64,000 bases of DNA, from assembly GCA_041667115.1 (NCBI GenBank), contig JBAYFO010000015.1, positions 3,017 to 67,016 of the forward strand. Reading direction: 5' to 3'. This stretch comes from UBA1563 sp041667115 (GTDB taxonomy: Bacteria; Bacteroidota; Ignavibacteria; Ignavibacteriales; Ignavibacteriaceae). Below the pieces are notes generated by a model that was not told the DNA's origin, ran no database searches, and saw nothing but the letters and a program-made list of their open reading frames with translations. Made by a program: the position numbers and the translations under genes. This document shows positions 7,492 to 17,764 of the stretch, in pieces (position 1 is the stretch's first letter; every line of letters begins with the position of its first letter).

Positions 7492-10400
7492 CTACTCCAT
7501 CTTTACCAGTTTTTGTGTTGTTGTTATTGTTTTATCGTTAAACTTTGCGATCACTTTATAGAGATATAAACCGTTAGCTATCGGGTCACCGTCTTGATCT
7601 TTTCCATCCCAGAAGATTTTATTAAACCCGACCGAAAAATCGCCTGATGATGGTTTAATTTCTTTTATCAACCTTCCTGCAATGGTAAATATTCTAATTG
7701 TTATCTCTTCCGGTTTACGTTCTCCACGCAGTTCAAAAGTAAAATGAGTTTGCGTTATAAACGGATTAGGGTAGTTGTACACATATTTTATATCATCTAC
7801 GGTATACGTAAAAAAAGTTATTCGGTGAACAGAAGCATCAAAATAGTTCCCTGAAGAATCTTTTGCGAAACCATCAAGAAAATGTTCTCCTTCTTTAAGA
7901 GATACTTCTTTCCATTTAAGTATTGTTTGATTGTTGGGGTATGGAACAATCGAGTCTCTAATATTTGTTACGTCTAGAGGAATATTATCGACCGATATCG
8001 AAAAATTATTTTTTGAGATCGGTAACGGTGAATTATCTTTTAACGATACTTCAATTTCCGGTTCTTTGGAAACGATGTCACCGTCAAGAATTTCTTTACC
8101 GTCAATCAGAACTTGAAGTGTCGGGCGCAATGTATCATACCTGATAAAAAATTTCTTTTCTATAAAATTATTGAATGAAAATTTTTCAGATTCGTTCGGT
8201 GTTAATTCAACTCTTATTTTATGAAGATCCCCGATCTTTGAGGTTTCTAAAAGAGAAGTATAAGTAACAGAAGAATCACCTTTTAACTCTGTTTTGCTGC
8301 TAAAGAAAGGAAGTTTTGCATCATCAAGATAACAAGCGACCTGGAAGGTATCGGAAGGAGTGCTACTAAGGTTCTCCGGCGTCAGTTGGAATTCCAATGG
8401 AAATCCTTGAAGCAAAGAATCAGCATCAAAGTGCAGCCCATTTTTTGAAATAGCTAATTCGGTCGGAGAAGTATAATTCCATCCTAATTTACGAAATTTA
8501 ATAAGATTACCGGGTACGGTCGAAGTATCTTTCAAATTAATCGAAAGCCGGAGTACTGAATTCACCGGCAGCGTAAGCGTATCAAGTAAATATGGACTTG
8601 GAAGATTCTCTTTTACCAGATCCCAACGTTGGAAAGTTTTATTATACTTTTGCAATTGTACATTTGCAGAAGCACCAGGATTATTTAACTCTATATCGTA
8701 AGAAACCGAATTCCATTTTTTAGCAGGACCGAATGCGAAAGTTTCAACCGTTCCTTCTGTGTTTTTATATTTTCCTACAAATTTTGAAATTCTTGGAGTA
8801 TAGCCAGGACGAGAACTTGCGTAGAGAACGTTAGCCTTTTGGTCATACGTCCAAGAAAAATAACCCTGGTATGGCGTATATACAAGCCACTCTTCCTCAA
8901 AACGATTGGTCGTTAGATCAAATCGCCGCATATAGTTAGCATCACCGTATTCAGTTGCATAAAGATAATTATCAATTACAAAAAAACTACTGAAATAATT
9001 ATAACTTGTTCCACTGAGGTCTCTATCCTCACCAACTTTTGTCCAATTATTTTGTGGGTCAAGAATCCTTAATCGATATTTTTTAGCACCAGTTGAATCA
9101 TCCACTGATAAATTGTACACATACCTTCCGTCAGAAGTAAGAAAAAAGCCACCATCTTTCTCAAAGGAATCTTGATTTATCATACTTCCCGGGATTAATA
9201 CTGATGATGTGTCACCTGACTGAAGATCAACTTGTGTTAAATATTTTGATGACTGTGTAGCAACATAAATTTTATCGTTATAATAAAATATTGTATGAAA
9301 AATAGGAAAACTTACAGTTGATATTGCACCATAATTCTGACCGGGATAAGTTCCGTAATTCCCTGTCCCAATTTTATATATCTTAGAATTATTCCCATTG
9401 TAATAAGCCATAGCACCAGCGTACAAATATTTTCCATCAGTTGTTATTGCAGTCCACCCATCAATGCTATCAGGAAGTATTGCGGGAAATTTTCCTAAGT
9501 ATTTATTGTTTGTTGGTTTAGCTGGTAAAAAGGTGGCATTAAGGGTCAATCCTTTTAATGAATCAGAATAATAGATGTTTTCCGATTCAAGAAGCTTAAG
9601 CTGTTTCCCGGAAAATGATGACGTATCAGTTGCAGAAGTCGTTATGCTGAAGGTGGACGTATTAGTCCAAATGCTCGAATCAAGTCCTACCCAACTACGA
9701 GTTCGCCAGAAATAAATCCCACTATCGGCAAGCGTAGTAGTCCATTTCACAACACCGTTTGAAGGTGAAATATTTTTAATATCAAGTAGCGGTTTTTCAA
9801 AAGATACCGAAGTATCAATTTGAATCTGGTATGTAAGTTTTTTATCCACATATTCGCCAATATCGGCAATAAGAAATTCAACATTTTTTTTAGTTGAAAT
9901 AAATCCGTTTACGGGGGAAATAATATTAGGCTCGCTTGTTTTAAAAGCATAAAAAGATTTTATACATTCATTATCGGAAAAATCATCTTCAAGGGCGTTT
10001 TTATTTGCATTAACATCTACAATAAGTGTATTTGTACCATCTTGAGCCGGAGTCCAAGCAAAGACCACCGAATCAAGTAATCCAAACGATTTGATTTTTT
10101 TTGATCCAATCAAATTTTTTACATTTTTATCTATTACCGAGAGTTCGACCAATAAAGAGTCATCCGGATTTATAAAACCAAAATTTTTAATGGAAATTTT
10201 CACCTGAACAGGACTATTAACAATTGGGAACTCTGGTGTTAGACTAACCAAATCTTCCGAAACGGAATAATCAGGTTTTTTCGGAAATGCTAATTCGGTA
10301 ATCGGATCCCCAAGCAAAGTCGCTAATGCAATCTGGTCGGCAAAGGGACCGGTTAGAACATTATAATTTTTTGCGTTTAATATAGCTTTACCAACAATGT

Positions 10401-13176
10401 AATTTTTTTTATTAAACACTTCATTAAAAAATCTAGAATTGAGAGCTACACCGATAGAAAAGCTTGTCAATCCAGCGCTTCCCCAAAAACCGATGGCTCC
10501 TTTGCCAGGAATTTTGATAAACTTCTCGCCAAAAACATCTTGATTATCAAAATGTGCAGTATAGCAGGTAACACTACATATGAAGGGGAGTTTTCCCCCA
10601 TTATTCAACATATAAATATCGTCATTTAGAAAAACTAAATCCCACTGAGAACCACCGCCATGTCCAAAATAATTTACAAGCACCGCACCGCTATCAATAC
10701 CCCTCCTAATATCCGCGCCTTCACCTTTGAACGGGAGGTGTTCAGGCTTGCTGGGATAACGAAATATTTTTTTTGAACTAAAACCATTCGGCGCTAAATA
10801 GATTTTGTCTAACAGCAAACTCTCATCATTAAAAGCAAAAAACAATTCATCATTAAGATCTTGACCGGAGGCAACAAGCAACGAATTTTGCTTCCATATT
10901 TTCCCCGGATCACTTGGATAAGTAATAATTTTATCAACTAAATTGTTTGCTTCGATTAAAGTTTCACAAGATAATCTTCCGATTGCAATATCAGGAGCAA
11001 CATCATTACCACTTACCGCTACAAACATATTGTCACTCGCGGCTAATCCATATTCGTAAGACTGATACGGCATCGAGGGAATAAAATTTTTCCGGCTGTC
11101 TGGAAAAATTCCTCTATAATCAGAACTCATGTCTCCGATTAAAACAACATAAGAGAGAGGCGTTCCCGTATAATAATTTTCAAATGCATATTTGATGTAC
11201 GATTGTACTGCGTACGGATCAAGTAATCCGAAAGAAAATTCATCATAAATATCATTAATATTAACAATCTGGATTCTCGGTGAAACAATTGAAGTGTCGG
11301 GAAAATTTGTTTCTCTAAATTGTTTTAATCTTTCCGCGGCTGGAAGAAAATCTTTGTGAGTAATGATGAGATAGTCAACCACCTGAGTCTTATTCCTAAG
11401 ATCCGAGGGAGTATCTAATTCCATCGAATCAATTTTTAAAAAGTTGCTGAGACTGGTACAATAATAGTCGGTTGGGATGTAAGCACTATCGACAAATAAA
11501 ACTTCTCTGTACTGATTTTGAGTGAAAAAAGTATTTTTTATAACTTCCTTTCGTTGTGGGATGTAAACAAGCATATCATCACTCGTCCAATTCCATAGGC
11601 TAAATCGATTTTTGCCGAACATCTCAGGTGTGGAAGTCAGGTGGAAATAATTGCCATTTACTCTATTCTCTCTCCAATAATCAAACTCAAACCAATTAAT
11701 TCTTATTTCATCAGAACGGGATTGGTCCGGGTAGGTAGAATTCGCAACAATTAGCCCATCAGTAAAAACTTGAAAATAATTTTCGGGGAAAATATTAATG
11801 TTTTTCGTATTAATTTTTTTTTCAAAATTATAAGAACTCTGCCCATCCCATTCAACAGAGTCGACAAGCTGACCGGTTAGAGTTATTTTCACCCGGTGAT
11901 CCGGATCGAAGGAAGCATAATTTGTTAACCCGTGAAAATTTGCCCGAACTGTTACTATGTTTGAGTCTGGGAAATAATTCGGAAAACTTACAAACGGAGC
12001 CGAAAATGCTTCGGTTTGTTTACCATTTATTCCACTTGCTTTTCCCCAATGCCAATAATCTCGTTCAAGATTTTCGGCATAACCAAAATGTTCATAAAGT
12101 AAGTCTTTCTCGTAATGCAAAGTAAGCTTACTCTGTTGAAAGGTTTTTCCCCAACCGCTTTTGTAGCCATCAATCACTTGATATCTTTTTCCATCGGTAT
12201 CACTGTTTATTGTTAACCAATAAATATTGGAAGTGTTATAGATGTTATCCTTGCAATAACGTGAAGGGGCAATTGGTACCCCAACGAACTGTATATAATC
12301 ATTGTTGTTGAATAGACTGTCCCCGTCATCAACTATTTCTAATGGGACTTCCTCCCCATTGTTAAATAATTTTATTTTTTTAATATCGCTGAATTGATTT
12401 AAACTGGCATCCATAGCGATTAAATCAGCCGGAGAAATACGATATATCCCCTCATTTTTCAGATAGAGTTTAACCCAAGTAAACTGAGGGTTATACCAAT
12501 ATTCATCATTTTTTTTTGCAAGAGCCGTATTCATGTTCTTTCCAGCAGTCCAATCTTTTGCAACAGAATAGTTGAGAACACTATTCTTTAGAAAGCCATC
12601 GGTTGCTTTATCAACAATTCGCTTTGTCGTAGAGTTTTCATTTCTGTTTTTATAAAAAAACCGGACAACTATTTTTTCATGAAAAACCAATTCACGAGTC
12701 ACCGGGTTGAATTGAAAAGGGAACACTCCTATCGGTTGGATAGTAGCAAAACGATAGACATACGAGGGATAGATTGAAATTGCAGAAGATGGATAATTTT
12801 GATTACTCTGATAAATAGTTTCCGAATATGCCGTCGGTGAGTTGAGAGAACTGCTTTCGCTTGACGCGTAAGGGAAAAGAAATTTATTTTTTAATGTTTG
12901 TTTTTGGTCGGATACTATTTTATAAGTTAGTGAAGAGCCACTTTTAACTCCGAGAGAAACAAATTCCTGCGGCAAAACCGGTTTTCCGTTTTCTTCGAAA
13001 GAGAGTTCCCCACCGACAATTTTCTGAAATGTTTTACCGTTCAAAGTTGTATCTTTTACCAGGTACTTCCCCCCAAAGGAAAATTCAACGGTGATCGATT
13101 CGGCTGTTGATTCTAATATTTTCGGACTCTGAGCAAAGAGGACGCTCGACAAAAAAAGGCTGAAGAGTATTTTCAT
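7492..13176 (-). CDS. Gingipain-type (peptidase C25) secreted multidomain protein with type IX-like C-terminal domain
   Basis: A 1,894-residue secreted protein with a 15-residue signal peptide (KILFSLFLSSVLFAQ). The first 570 residues resemble the N-terminal part of PorU-like proteins (WVKLYLKNEGIYRISPADL; DNDYIQFVG-like). The C25 catalytic part follows, with VLIGDMSSDYRG, His839 in YFGHGGGSQWD and Cys871 in SVTCYTAHFD. Both catalytic residues appear intact. After it come a CARDB-like beta domain (about 985-1090), a fibronectin-like segment (1100-1190), a region of repeated blade-like strands (about 1210-1480), and a final FlgD-like/sorting domain beginning NYPNPFITQTHF and ending KLVKME. That ending is typical of proteins exported by the type IX system. 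It could be a sortase relative or a cargo protease; its length and extra domains favour cargo. Confidence 0.85.
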   Translation of the reverse strand: MKILFSLFLSSVLFAQSPKILESTAESITVEFSFGGKYLVKDTTLNGKTFQKIVGGELSFEENGKPVLPQEFVSLGVKSGSSLTYKIVSDQKQTLKNKFLFPYASSESSSLNSPTAYSETIYQSNQNYPSSAISIYPSYVYRFATIQPIGVFPFQFNPVTRELVFHEKIVVRFFYKNRNENSTTKRIVDKATDGFLKNSVLNYSVAKDWTAGKNMNTALAKKNDEYWYNPQFTWVKLYLKNEGIYRISPADLIAMDASLNQFSDIKKIKLFNNGEEVPLEIVDDGDSLFNNNDYIQFVGVPIAPSRYCKDNIYNTSNIYWLTINSDTDGKRYQVIDGYKSGWGKTFQQSKLTLHYEKDLLYEHFGYAENLERDYWHWGKASGINGKQTEAFSAPFVSFPNYFPDSNIVTVRANFHGLTNYASFDPDHRVKITLTGQLVDSVEWDGQSSYNFEKKINTKNINIFPENYFQVFTDGLIVANSTYPDQSRSDEIRINWFEFDYWRENRVNGNYFHLTSTPEMFGKNRFSLWNWTSDDMLVYIPQRKEVIKNTFFTQNQYREVLFVDSAYIPTDYYCTSLSNFLKIDSMELDTPSDLRNKTQVVDYLIITHKDFLPAAERLKQFRETNFPDTSIVSPRIQIVNINDIYDEFSFGLLDPYAVQSYIKYAFENYYTGTPLSYVVLIGDMSSDYRGIFPDSRKNFIPSMPYQSYEYGLAASDNMFVAVSGNDVAPDIAIGRLSCETLIEANNLVDKIITYPSDPGKIWKQNSLLVASGQDLNDELFFAFNDESLLLDKIYLAPNGFSSKKIFRYPSKPEHLPFKGEGADIRRGIDSGAVLVNYFGHGGGSQWDLVFLNDDIYMLNNGGKLPFICSVTCYTAHFDNQDVFGEKFIKIPGKGAIGFWGSAGLTSFSIGVALNSRFFNEVFNKKNYIVGKAILNAKNYNVLTGPFADQIALATLLGDPITELAFPKKPDYSVSEDLVSLTPEFPIVNSPVQVKISIKNFGFINPDDSLLVELSVIDKNVKNLIGSKKIKSFGLLDSVVFAWTPAQDGTNTLIVDVNANKNALEDDFSDNECIKSFYAFKTSEPNIISPVNGFISTKKNVEFLIADIGEYVDKKLTYQIQIDTSVSFEKPLLDIKNISPSNGVVKWTTTLADSGIYFWRTRSWVGLDSSIWTNTSTFSITTSATDTSSFSGKQLKLLESENIYYSDSLKGLTLNATFLPAKPTNNKYLGKFPAILPDSIDGWTAITTDGKYLYAGAMAYYNGNNSKIYKIGTGNYGTYPGQNYGAISTVSFPIFHTIFYYNDKIYVATQSSKYLTQVDLQSGDTSSVLIPGSMINQDSFEKDGGFFLTSDGRYVYNLSVDDSTGAKKYRLRILDPQNNWTKVGEDRDLSGTSYNYFSSFFVIDNYLYATEYGDANYMRRFDLTTNRFEEEWLVYTPYQGYFSWTYDQKANVLYASSRPGYTPRISKFVGKYKNTEGTVETFAFGPAKKWNSVSYDIELNNPGASANVQLQKYNKTFQRWDLVKENLPSPYLLDTLTLPVNSVLRLSINLKDTSTVPGNLIKFRKLGWNYTSPTELAISKNGLHFDADSLLQGFPLEFQLTPENLSSTPSDTFQVACYLDDAKLPFFSSKTELKGDSSVTYTSLLETSKIGDLHKIRVELTPNESEKFSFNNFIEKKFFIRYDTLRPTLQVLIDGKEILDGDIVSKEPEIEVSLKDNSPLPISKNNFSISVDNIPLDVTNIRDSIVPYPNNQTILKWKEVSLKEGEHFLDGFAKDSSGNYFDASVHRITFFTYTVDDIKYVYNYPNPFITQTHFTFELRGERKPEEITIRIFTIAGRLIKEIKPSSGDFSVGFNKIFWDGKDQDGDPIANGLYLYKVIAKFNDKTITTTQKLVKME

Positions 13177-13233
13177 AAATAGATTTTATTTTTAATTCAA
13201 ACTTCTAAAGTTGTGGGAAATAAACAACATATA

Positions 13234-13247
13234 AAAAGGGTTCTTTT
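13234..13247 (-). terminator. Weak hairpin after the Wzi-like gene
   Basis: On the minus strand the bases read AAAAG, a four-base loop AACC, then CTTTT followed by further T residues. It lies 13 bases beyond the stop of the Wzi-like gene and just upstream of the C25 gene. The stem is only five pairs, so it may or may not end the polysaccharide operon. Confidence 0.3.
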
Positions 13248-13259
13248 CCCCGCTTCTAA

Positions 13260-14933
13260 CTAATAAAAATTATAATTGATTTGTAACGATGTGGTGAAAG
13301 TTCTATTATTCACTTTCATCTTTGTATAGGTTGAATATTCCGCCAGCCAGACAACATTAATATTGTAAGAGTACAAATATCGGAGAGTCAACTCGTAAAA
13401 ATTAGTAGTTACTCTATCACCATATAGAAAAAGAGCAACCGGAGAATCAAAATATCTCGTACTTAGAAAAATTGATCCTCCGACATTCCTGATCAGCTCC
13501 CCATTTTCATTGACTTCATTATCTCCGTGTACTGTATGCCGGAAAAGAAATGACGATGATACTTTTGCAGTTACATCATAAACCGCTCGCAAACTTGCCA
13601 TTGCACTGTTTGGTTGAAGATCAAGGCCAAGTGGAAATCCATTATTTGTGTAAGTTAATACTTCGCCTCCGTTGGGGTGCGAGTAAGTGTATGGTCTAAT
13701 CTGCACAAAGTCGCCATAGAGAGTCAATCGCTCAAATAAAAGTGGTGCAGTTGCTGTAAAACCCATCTGCCAGGCGATTCTGTTCCCGGCGGAATTCCAT
13801 TTCCCCGGTTTTAAAAATTCAAAGTTTAAATCATCTAACGTAAATGTACCATTTAGCTCTAACCCCCGATATGGGCGGTACCGGGAATCAAATTGTAAAA
13901 ATGAATTATCAAGATCATTTAGCGAGCGTTGCGCAGATTCCCAAAGTAGAAAAGGATTAAGATACGCTAACTCCATTGGCCGATTTGCATATATTATTGT
14001 TTGCCCAACCCCGAAAGAAAGATTCGAAAACGGTTGGTAACCAAATCGGCTCGTCGCAATATATTTGGGATTTCTAGTTTTAACGTTGTATCGCAAAGAA
14101 TCTACGAATGTGGTAGTTACCGGTTGTACAAGCCAGCCATGTAAAAATTTATATGAAAATTGTTTGTAGGAAATATCGAATCTCACAAAATCAAAAGTTT
14201 GCGGAGTTTCGTTAAGTATGTTTTGATCAAATCTATCAACGCCCCATAAAATTCTTTCTCTTCCTATCTGTACTTTGAAAATATTTTTTTTCAAAGTAAT
14301 ATAACCCGAAGTTTGATCAAAATAATTAAGTCCGGTGCTATTAAACGTAAAACTTTGCCGCACTCTTTGATCCGTAGCCGAAGCCTTCCGATCTCCTGTT
14401 TGAGTACCATTCCATGCTTCAAGATATGCGGCGAACCAGTCACTATACTCAAGCGAAAAAGCTCCTCCGTATGTTACTAAAAATGCAGAACGAGCTTTAT
14501 CATTTGCCTCATCAAAAAAAATATTCTTAGTTGTTACAATAGGAGCAACCGAAAAAGTGATTAGCGAATCTTGATAGGAATAGGCATAATTTTCTTCACT
14601 CGAAAAAAAATGTTGTTTCAATAAGGAAGAATCGTTACAAAAGAAAGAATTGTTTGACTTTCTTTCCGAAGGAAAGTACTTCAAGAACAAATTTAGTTTT
14701 CCTTTGTCTAAGTCGGATAACAGAGCAGCAGAATCTTTTGCTTTTTTCAATTGATTAAATATCTCTCCTCTTGTTAAAGGAAGAACAACATCATCATAAG
14801 TCGGGAGAATATTTTTTACCCGAAGATTATTTAAAAAATCATAAACCGGATGATTACTCCGGACAGACAAATTTTGAGCAAAAGCAAGAACTGGAAACAT
14901 CAGGAAAAGAAACCAAATGTTTTTGTAGTTCAT
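13260..14933 (-). CDS. Wzi-like capsule-assembly outer-membrane beta-barrel
   Basis: A 557-residue protein with a signal peptide cut near residue 19 (FPVLAFAQN) and a long succession of amphipathic strands ending in Phe-Tyr, as expected of an outer-membrane barrel. The N-terminal helical part (YDFLNNLRVKNILP) and the segments VQIGRERILWGVD and RPMELAYLNPFLLWES resemble the capsule-assembly Wzi family, which holds surface polysaccharide to the outer membrane. Its ATG overlaps the stop of the priming sugar transferase (TAATG), making it the last gene of the polysaccharide operon, which fits a surface-attachment role. The family call is from pattern recognition. Confidence 0.75.
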   Translation of the reverse strand: MNYKNIWFLFLMFPVLAFAQNLSVRSNHPVYDFLNNLRVKNILPTYDDVVLPLTRGEIFNQLKKAKDSAALLSDLDKGKLNLFLKYFPSERKSNNSFFCNDSSLLKQHFFSSEENYAYSYQDSLITFSVAPIVTTKNIFFDEANDKARSAFLVTYGGAFSLEYSDWFAAYLEAWNGTQTGDRKASATDQRVRQSFTFNSTGLNYFDQTSGYITLKKNIFKVQIGRERILWGVDRFDQNILNETPQTFDFVRFDISYKQFSYKFLHGWLVQPVTTTFVDSLRYNVKTRNPKYIATSRFGYQPFSNLSFGVGQTIIYANRPMELAYLNPFLLWESAQRSLNDLDNSFLQFDSRYRPYRGLELNGTFTLDDLNFEFLKPGKWNSAGNRIAWQMGFTATAPLLFERLTLYGDFVQIRPYTYSHPNGGEVLTYTNNGFPLGLDLQPNSAMASLRAVYDVTAKVSSSFLFRHTVHGDNEVNENGELIRNVGGSIFLSTRYFDSPVALFLYGDRVTTNFYELTLRYLYSYNINVVWLAEYSTYTKMKVNNRTFTTSLQINYNFY

Positions 14934-15508
14934 TAAATATTTCCTTCATTCGTTAGGATGACGAGAGGGGTTTTTATGATGATCAATAGATCAGAAAAAA
15001 AAGTAGCCTTTGCATAATAATTTACTTCCATCTGTGTTCTTTCTTTAGGAGTTAAAAGCTGCCTCCCGTTAATTTGCGAATACCCTGTTATTCCCGGTTT
15101 AAATCGGAACACTGCTTTTTGTTCTTCGGTATAAGTTTCGGTAATATCGATAATTTCAGGACGGGGACCTACGATAGACATCGTTCCATTTAGAACATTG
15201 AAAAATTGAGGGATTTCGTCGAGGCTAAATCGTCTAAAAAGTTTGCCGGTTTTTGTCAGTCTCGGGTCGTTCACTTGAGTTAAGTTCGGTCCAATTTCTA
15301 ATGCATTCTTGACCATTCCCCTCAGTTTGAACATTTTAAATGGTTTACCATCTTTTCCGGCTCTTTGTTGTATGAAGATCGCGGGACCTGGGGATTCAAT
15401 CCGTATAGCCGCCATAGCCAATAATAAAATTGGAGAACTTACGATAAGCACACAAAAGCTAATTACTATATCGGAAAATCTTTTAATAAAGCTTCCTTCA
15501 TTGCCCAT
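14933..15508 (-). CDS. Priming sugar transferase (bacterial sugar transferase family)
   Basis: Transfers a sugar phosphate from a UDP-sugar to undecaprenyl phosphate to begin a lipid-linked repeat unit. At 191 residues it is the short PglC/WcaJ-C-terminal form: one hydrophobic segment at about 11-33, then FIQQRAGKDGKPFKMFKLRGM, SLDEIPQFFNVL and MSIVGPRPE. All three are family signatures; the usual KFRSM reads KLRGM here. It lies 16 bases after the aminotransferase gene and overlaps the Wzi-like gene by one base. It is the likely initiating enzyme for the Wzx/Wzy-type pathway encoded here. Confidence 0.92.
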   Translation of the reverse strand: MGNEGSFIKRFSDIVISFCVLIVSSPILLLAMAAIRIESPGPAIFIQQRAGKDGKPFKMFKLRGMVKNALEIGPNLTQVNDPRLTKTGKLFRRFSLDEIPQFFNVLNGTMSIVGPRPEIIDITETYTEEQKAVFRFKPGITGYSQINGRQLLTPKERTQMEVNYYAKATFFSDLLIIIKTPLVILTNEGNI

Positions 15509-15524
15509 AGAAATTCAAAGATAA

Positions 15525-16685
15525 TTAACGACTGAATTTTTTTGTCAGAAGATGAATTGATTCGATAACTTTGGTTACCTCAGTATCCGTCATTCCCGGA
15601 TAAATTGGAATGGAAATCAAGCGTTCAAAAGCATTGTTAGCAACAGGGTAATCATTATTGCGGAGTAAGAGTGAATCTCTATAAAATTTATGTTGATGAA
15701 CAGGCATAAAATGAACTCCGGTGCCAACTCCTAAAGTTTTTAACTCATTAATAAAATCATTTCTTCCGATGGTAAGGGCTTCAAGATTTAAACGAATGGG
15801 ATATAAATGCCACGAGGTTTCACGGTCTTCTTTTATGACCGGCAAATAAATATACTCATTGTTTTTTAGTTCTTCCGTGTAACGAGCCGCAATTTGCTTT
15901 CGCATTCTAAGCATTTCATCAACTTTTCGAAGTTGAACCAAACCTAACGCTGCTTGGAGATCGGTAAAATTGTATTTAAATCCCGGACCAACAATTTCAT
16001 AATCCCAGGAACATGCATCGGAATATCTTTTCCATGCATCGCGATTCATTCCGTGCATTCTCATTAACCGGGTGCGTTCAGAGAATTCTTCATTATTGGA
16101 ACAGATCATTCCACCTTCGCCGGTACAAAGTGTTTTTGTAGCATAAAAACTAAATACCGTAACATCGCTGATAGAGCCTATTTTTTTACCTTTGTAATAT
16201 GAAGGGAGAGCATGCGCAGCATCCTCAATTACTTTAATATCATATGCTTTAGCGAGTTGGTTGATCTCATCGAGATCGGCAGGTTGACCTGCAAAATGGA
16301 CGGGGATTATTACTTTTGTTTTTTTTGTGATTGCTTTTTCAATTTCTTTAATCGAAATATTAAAGGTTCCTTCTTCAACATCAACAACAACTGGTTTTGC
16401 CCCAAAATAGTAAACAATTTCAGCAGTTGCCGGAAATGTCATTGTAGGCACGATAACCTCATCCTCTGACTGAATACCGAAAGCCTCAAGAGAGAGATGA
16501 CCTCCTGCAGTCCATGAATTTACTGAAACAGAGAAGTTGGCACCAATATAATTTTTGAAATTTTCTTCAAACTGAATTGTTCTCGGACCCATACTAAGCC
16601 AACCGGCTTTTAGAGTAGCAACAACTTCATCAATTTCTTCCTCATTTATATATGGCCGATGAAATTGTATAAAATTTTTAATCAT
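15525..16685 (-). CDS. DegT/DnrJ/EryC1 PLP-dependent sugar aminotransferase
   Basis: Adds an amino group to a keto-sugar nucleotide. The 386 residues include GWLSMGPRTIQFE near 28, the phosphate-binding VIEDAAHALPS near 152 and the PLP lysine Lys184 in SFYATKTLCTGEGG. The usual SCTAALHL motif reads SWTAGGHL. The nearby oxidoreductase and acyltransferase resemble WbpB and WbpD, so it could be the WbpE step (3-keto to 3-amino uronate). Equally, it could act on a 4-keto sugar, as ArnB and PglE do; the sequence alone does not decide. Confidence 0.9.
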   Translation of the reverse strand: MIKNFIQFHRPYINEEEIDEVVATLKAGWLSMGPRTIQFEENFKNYIGANFSVSVNSWTAGGHLSLEAFGIQSEDEVIVPTMTFPATAEIVYYFGAKPVVVDVEEGTFNISIKEIEKAITKKTKVIIPVHFAGQPADLDEINQLAKAYDIKVIEDAAHALPSYYKGKKIGSISDVTVFSFYATKTLCTGEGGMICSNNEEFSERTRLMRMHGMNRDAWKRYSDACSWDYEIVGPGFKYNFTDLQAALGLVQLRKVDEMLRMRKQIAARYTEELKNNEYIYLPVIKEDRETSWHLYPIRLNLEALTIGRNDFINELKTLGVGTGVHFMPVHQHKFYRDSLLLRNNDYPVANNAFERLISIPIYPGMTDTEVTKVIESIHLLTKKFSR

Positions 16686-16754
16686 AAATATTTCAACTTA
16701 AATTTTTCCGATTCATTGTTTAAAAATAGCAAAAATCAATCGAAAACAATGAAC

Positions 16755-17753
16755 CTATTTCCAATTAATATTTAATTTATCTTTTAAATAAGAATAAATT
16801 ACCCCAACACCGTAAGAAAAGTGAAGAATTACCACCGACGCAAAAAAAAGAACACCAATTTTAAAAGATTCCTTCTTTACTAATTGTAAAGAAAACATTA
16901 AGATGATGACAGAATAGCTGATAGGGATTAGAAAAAGAATACTGTAACTCTTAAATACTAATCCGATTAACAAAGAAATTAGTACAGAAATGATAAAAAG
17001 TGACGGGATCATTTGCCTGTATGAAATTTGAATTTTGTGTTTCTTTAATACCCTCCAGCGCCAAAAACCATATTGGAAATATTGCTTAAATAATCTCATC
17101 GGGGAATTTCTGACGTAATAAACACTTTTCACTTTGGGAGAAATAAATACTTTCCCCCCTGCCAGACGAAATCTTAAGCTAAATTCATCATCTTGATTTC
17201 TCACAAGATTTTCATCAAAATATCCAATTTTTTCAAAAACCGTTTTTCTGTAGATCGGGAAGCATGCCATTTCAGCAAACCCTTCATAGTCCGGGAAACG
17301 ATGTTTTGCATTCCCCACCCCAATTATACTTGACATAGCATAAGCCGCGGCTTTTGCAAAATTATTCTCTCCAACACTTAGAATTGGTCCACCTACACAT
17401 CCAGCTTCACTATGATCTTCAAGTAACTGTAGAGCAGAAGAAAGAAATTTACTATCGTATTTTGTGTGCGATCCGCAAATAGCAATATTTTCTCCTAGAG
17501 CATTCCGGATCCCTATGTTCATGGCAAAAGGAGTTGTCCTCTTTTCATTATCTAATACATGAATTAAAGGATATTTTTTTGTGTAGAGATTGAGAATTTC
17601 TCTTGTCCCGTCAGTACTTAAACCATCAACTACAAGTATTTCATACTCATCTTGCGGTATCTCTTGTACAAGAAGGGATTGAAGACATTCCTCTATATGC
17701 ACTTTTTCATTTCTACAAGGAATTACGATTGATATGACGATTTTGGGCTCCAA
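16755..17753 (-). CDS. Family 2 glycosyltransferase with C-terminal membrane segments
   Basis: A GT-A fold transferase that adds a sugar to the growing lipid-linked repeat. It has the core ISIVIPCRNEKVHIEECLQSL, the DxD-like VVDGLSTDGTRE near residue 44, and QDDEFSLRFRLAGG near 190. Three or four hydrophobic segments after residue 245 resemble succinoglycan ExoA-type enzymes. The only standard start is TTG at 17753. However, a GGAG lies just downstream of that TTG and would suit initiation at an ATC near 17738, giving MVISIVIP, so the true start is uncertain. It lies in the polysaccharide operon after the acetyltransferase gene. Confidence 0.85.
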   Translation of the reverse strand: MEPKIVISIVIPCRNEKVHIEECLQSLLVQEIPQDEYEILVVDGLSTDGTREILNLYTKKYPLIHVLDNEKRTTPFAMNIGIRNALGENIAICGSHTKYDSKFLSSALQLLEDHSEAGCVGGPILSVGENNFAKAAAYAMSSIIGVGNAKHRFPDYEGFAEMACFPIYRKTVFEKIGYFDENLVRNQDDEFSLRFRLAGGKVFISPKVKSVYYVRNSPMRLFKQYFQYGFWRWRVLKKHKIQISYRQMIPSLFIISVLISLLIGLVFKSYSILFLIPISYSVIILMFSLQLVKKESFKIGVLFFASVVILHFSYGVGVIYSYLKDKLNINWK

Positions 17754-17764
17754 TTATTGAACAA

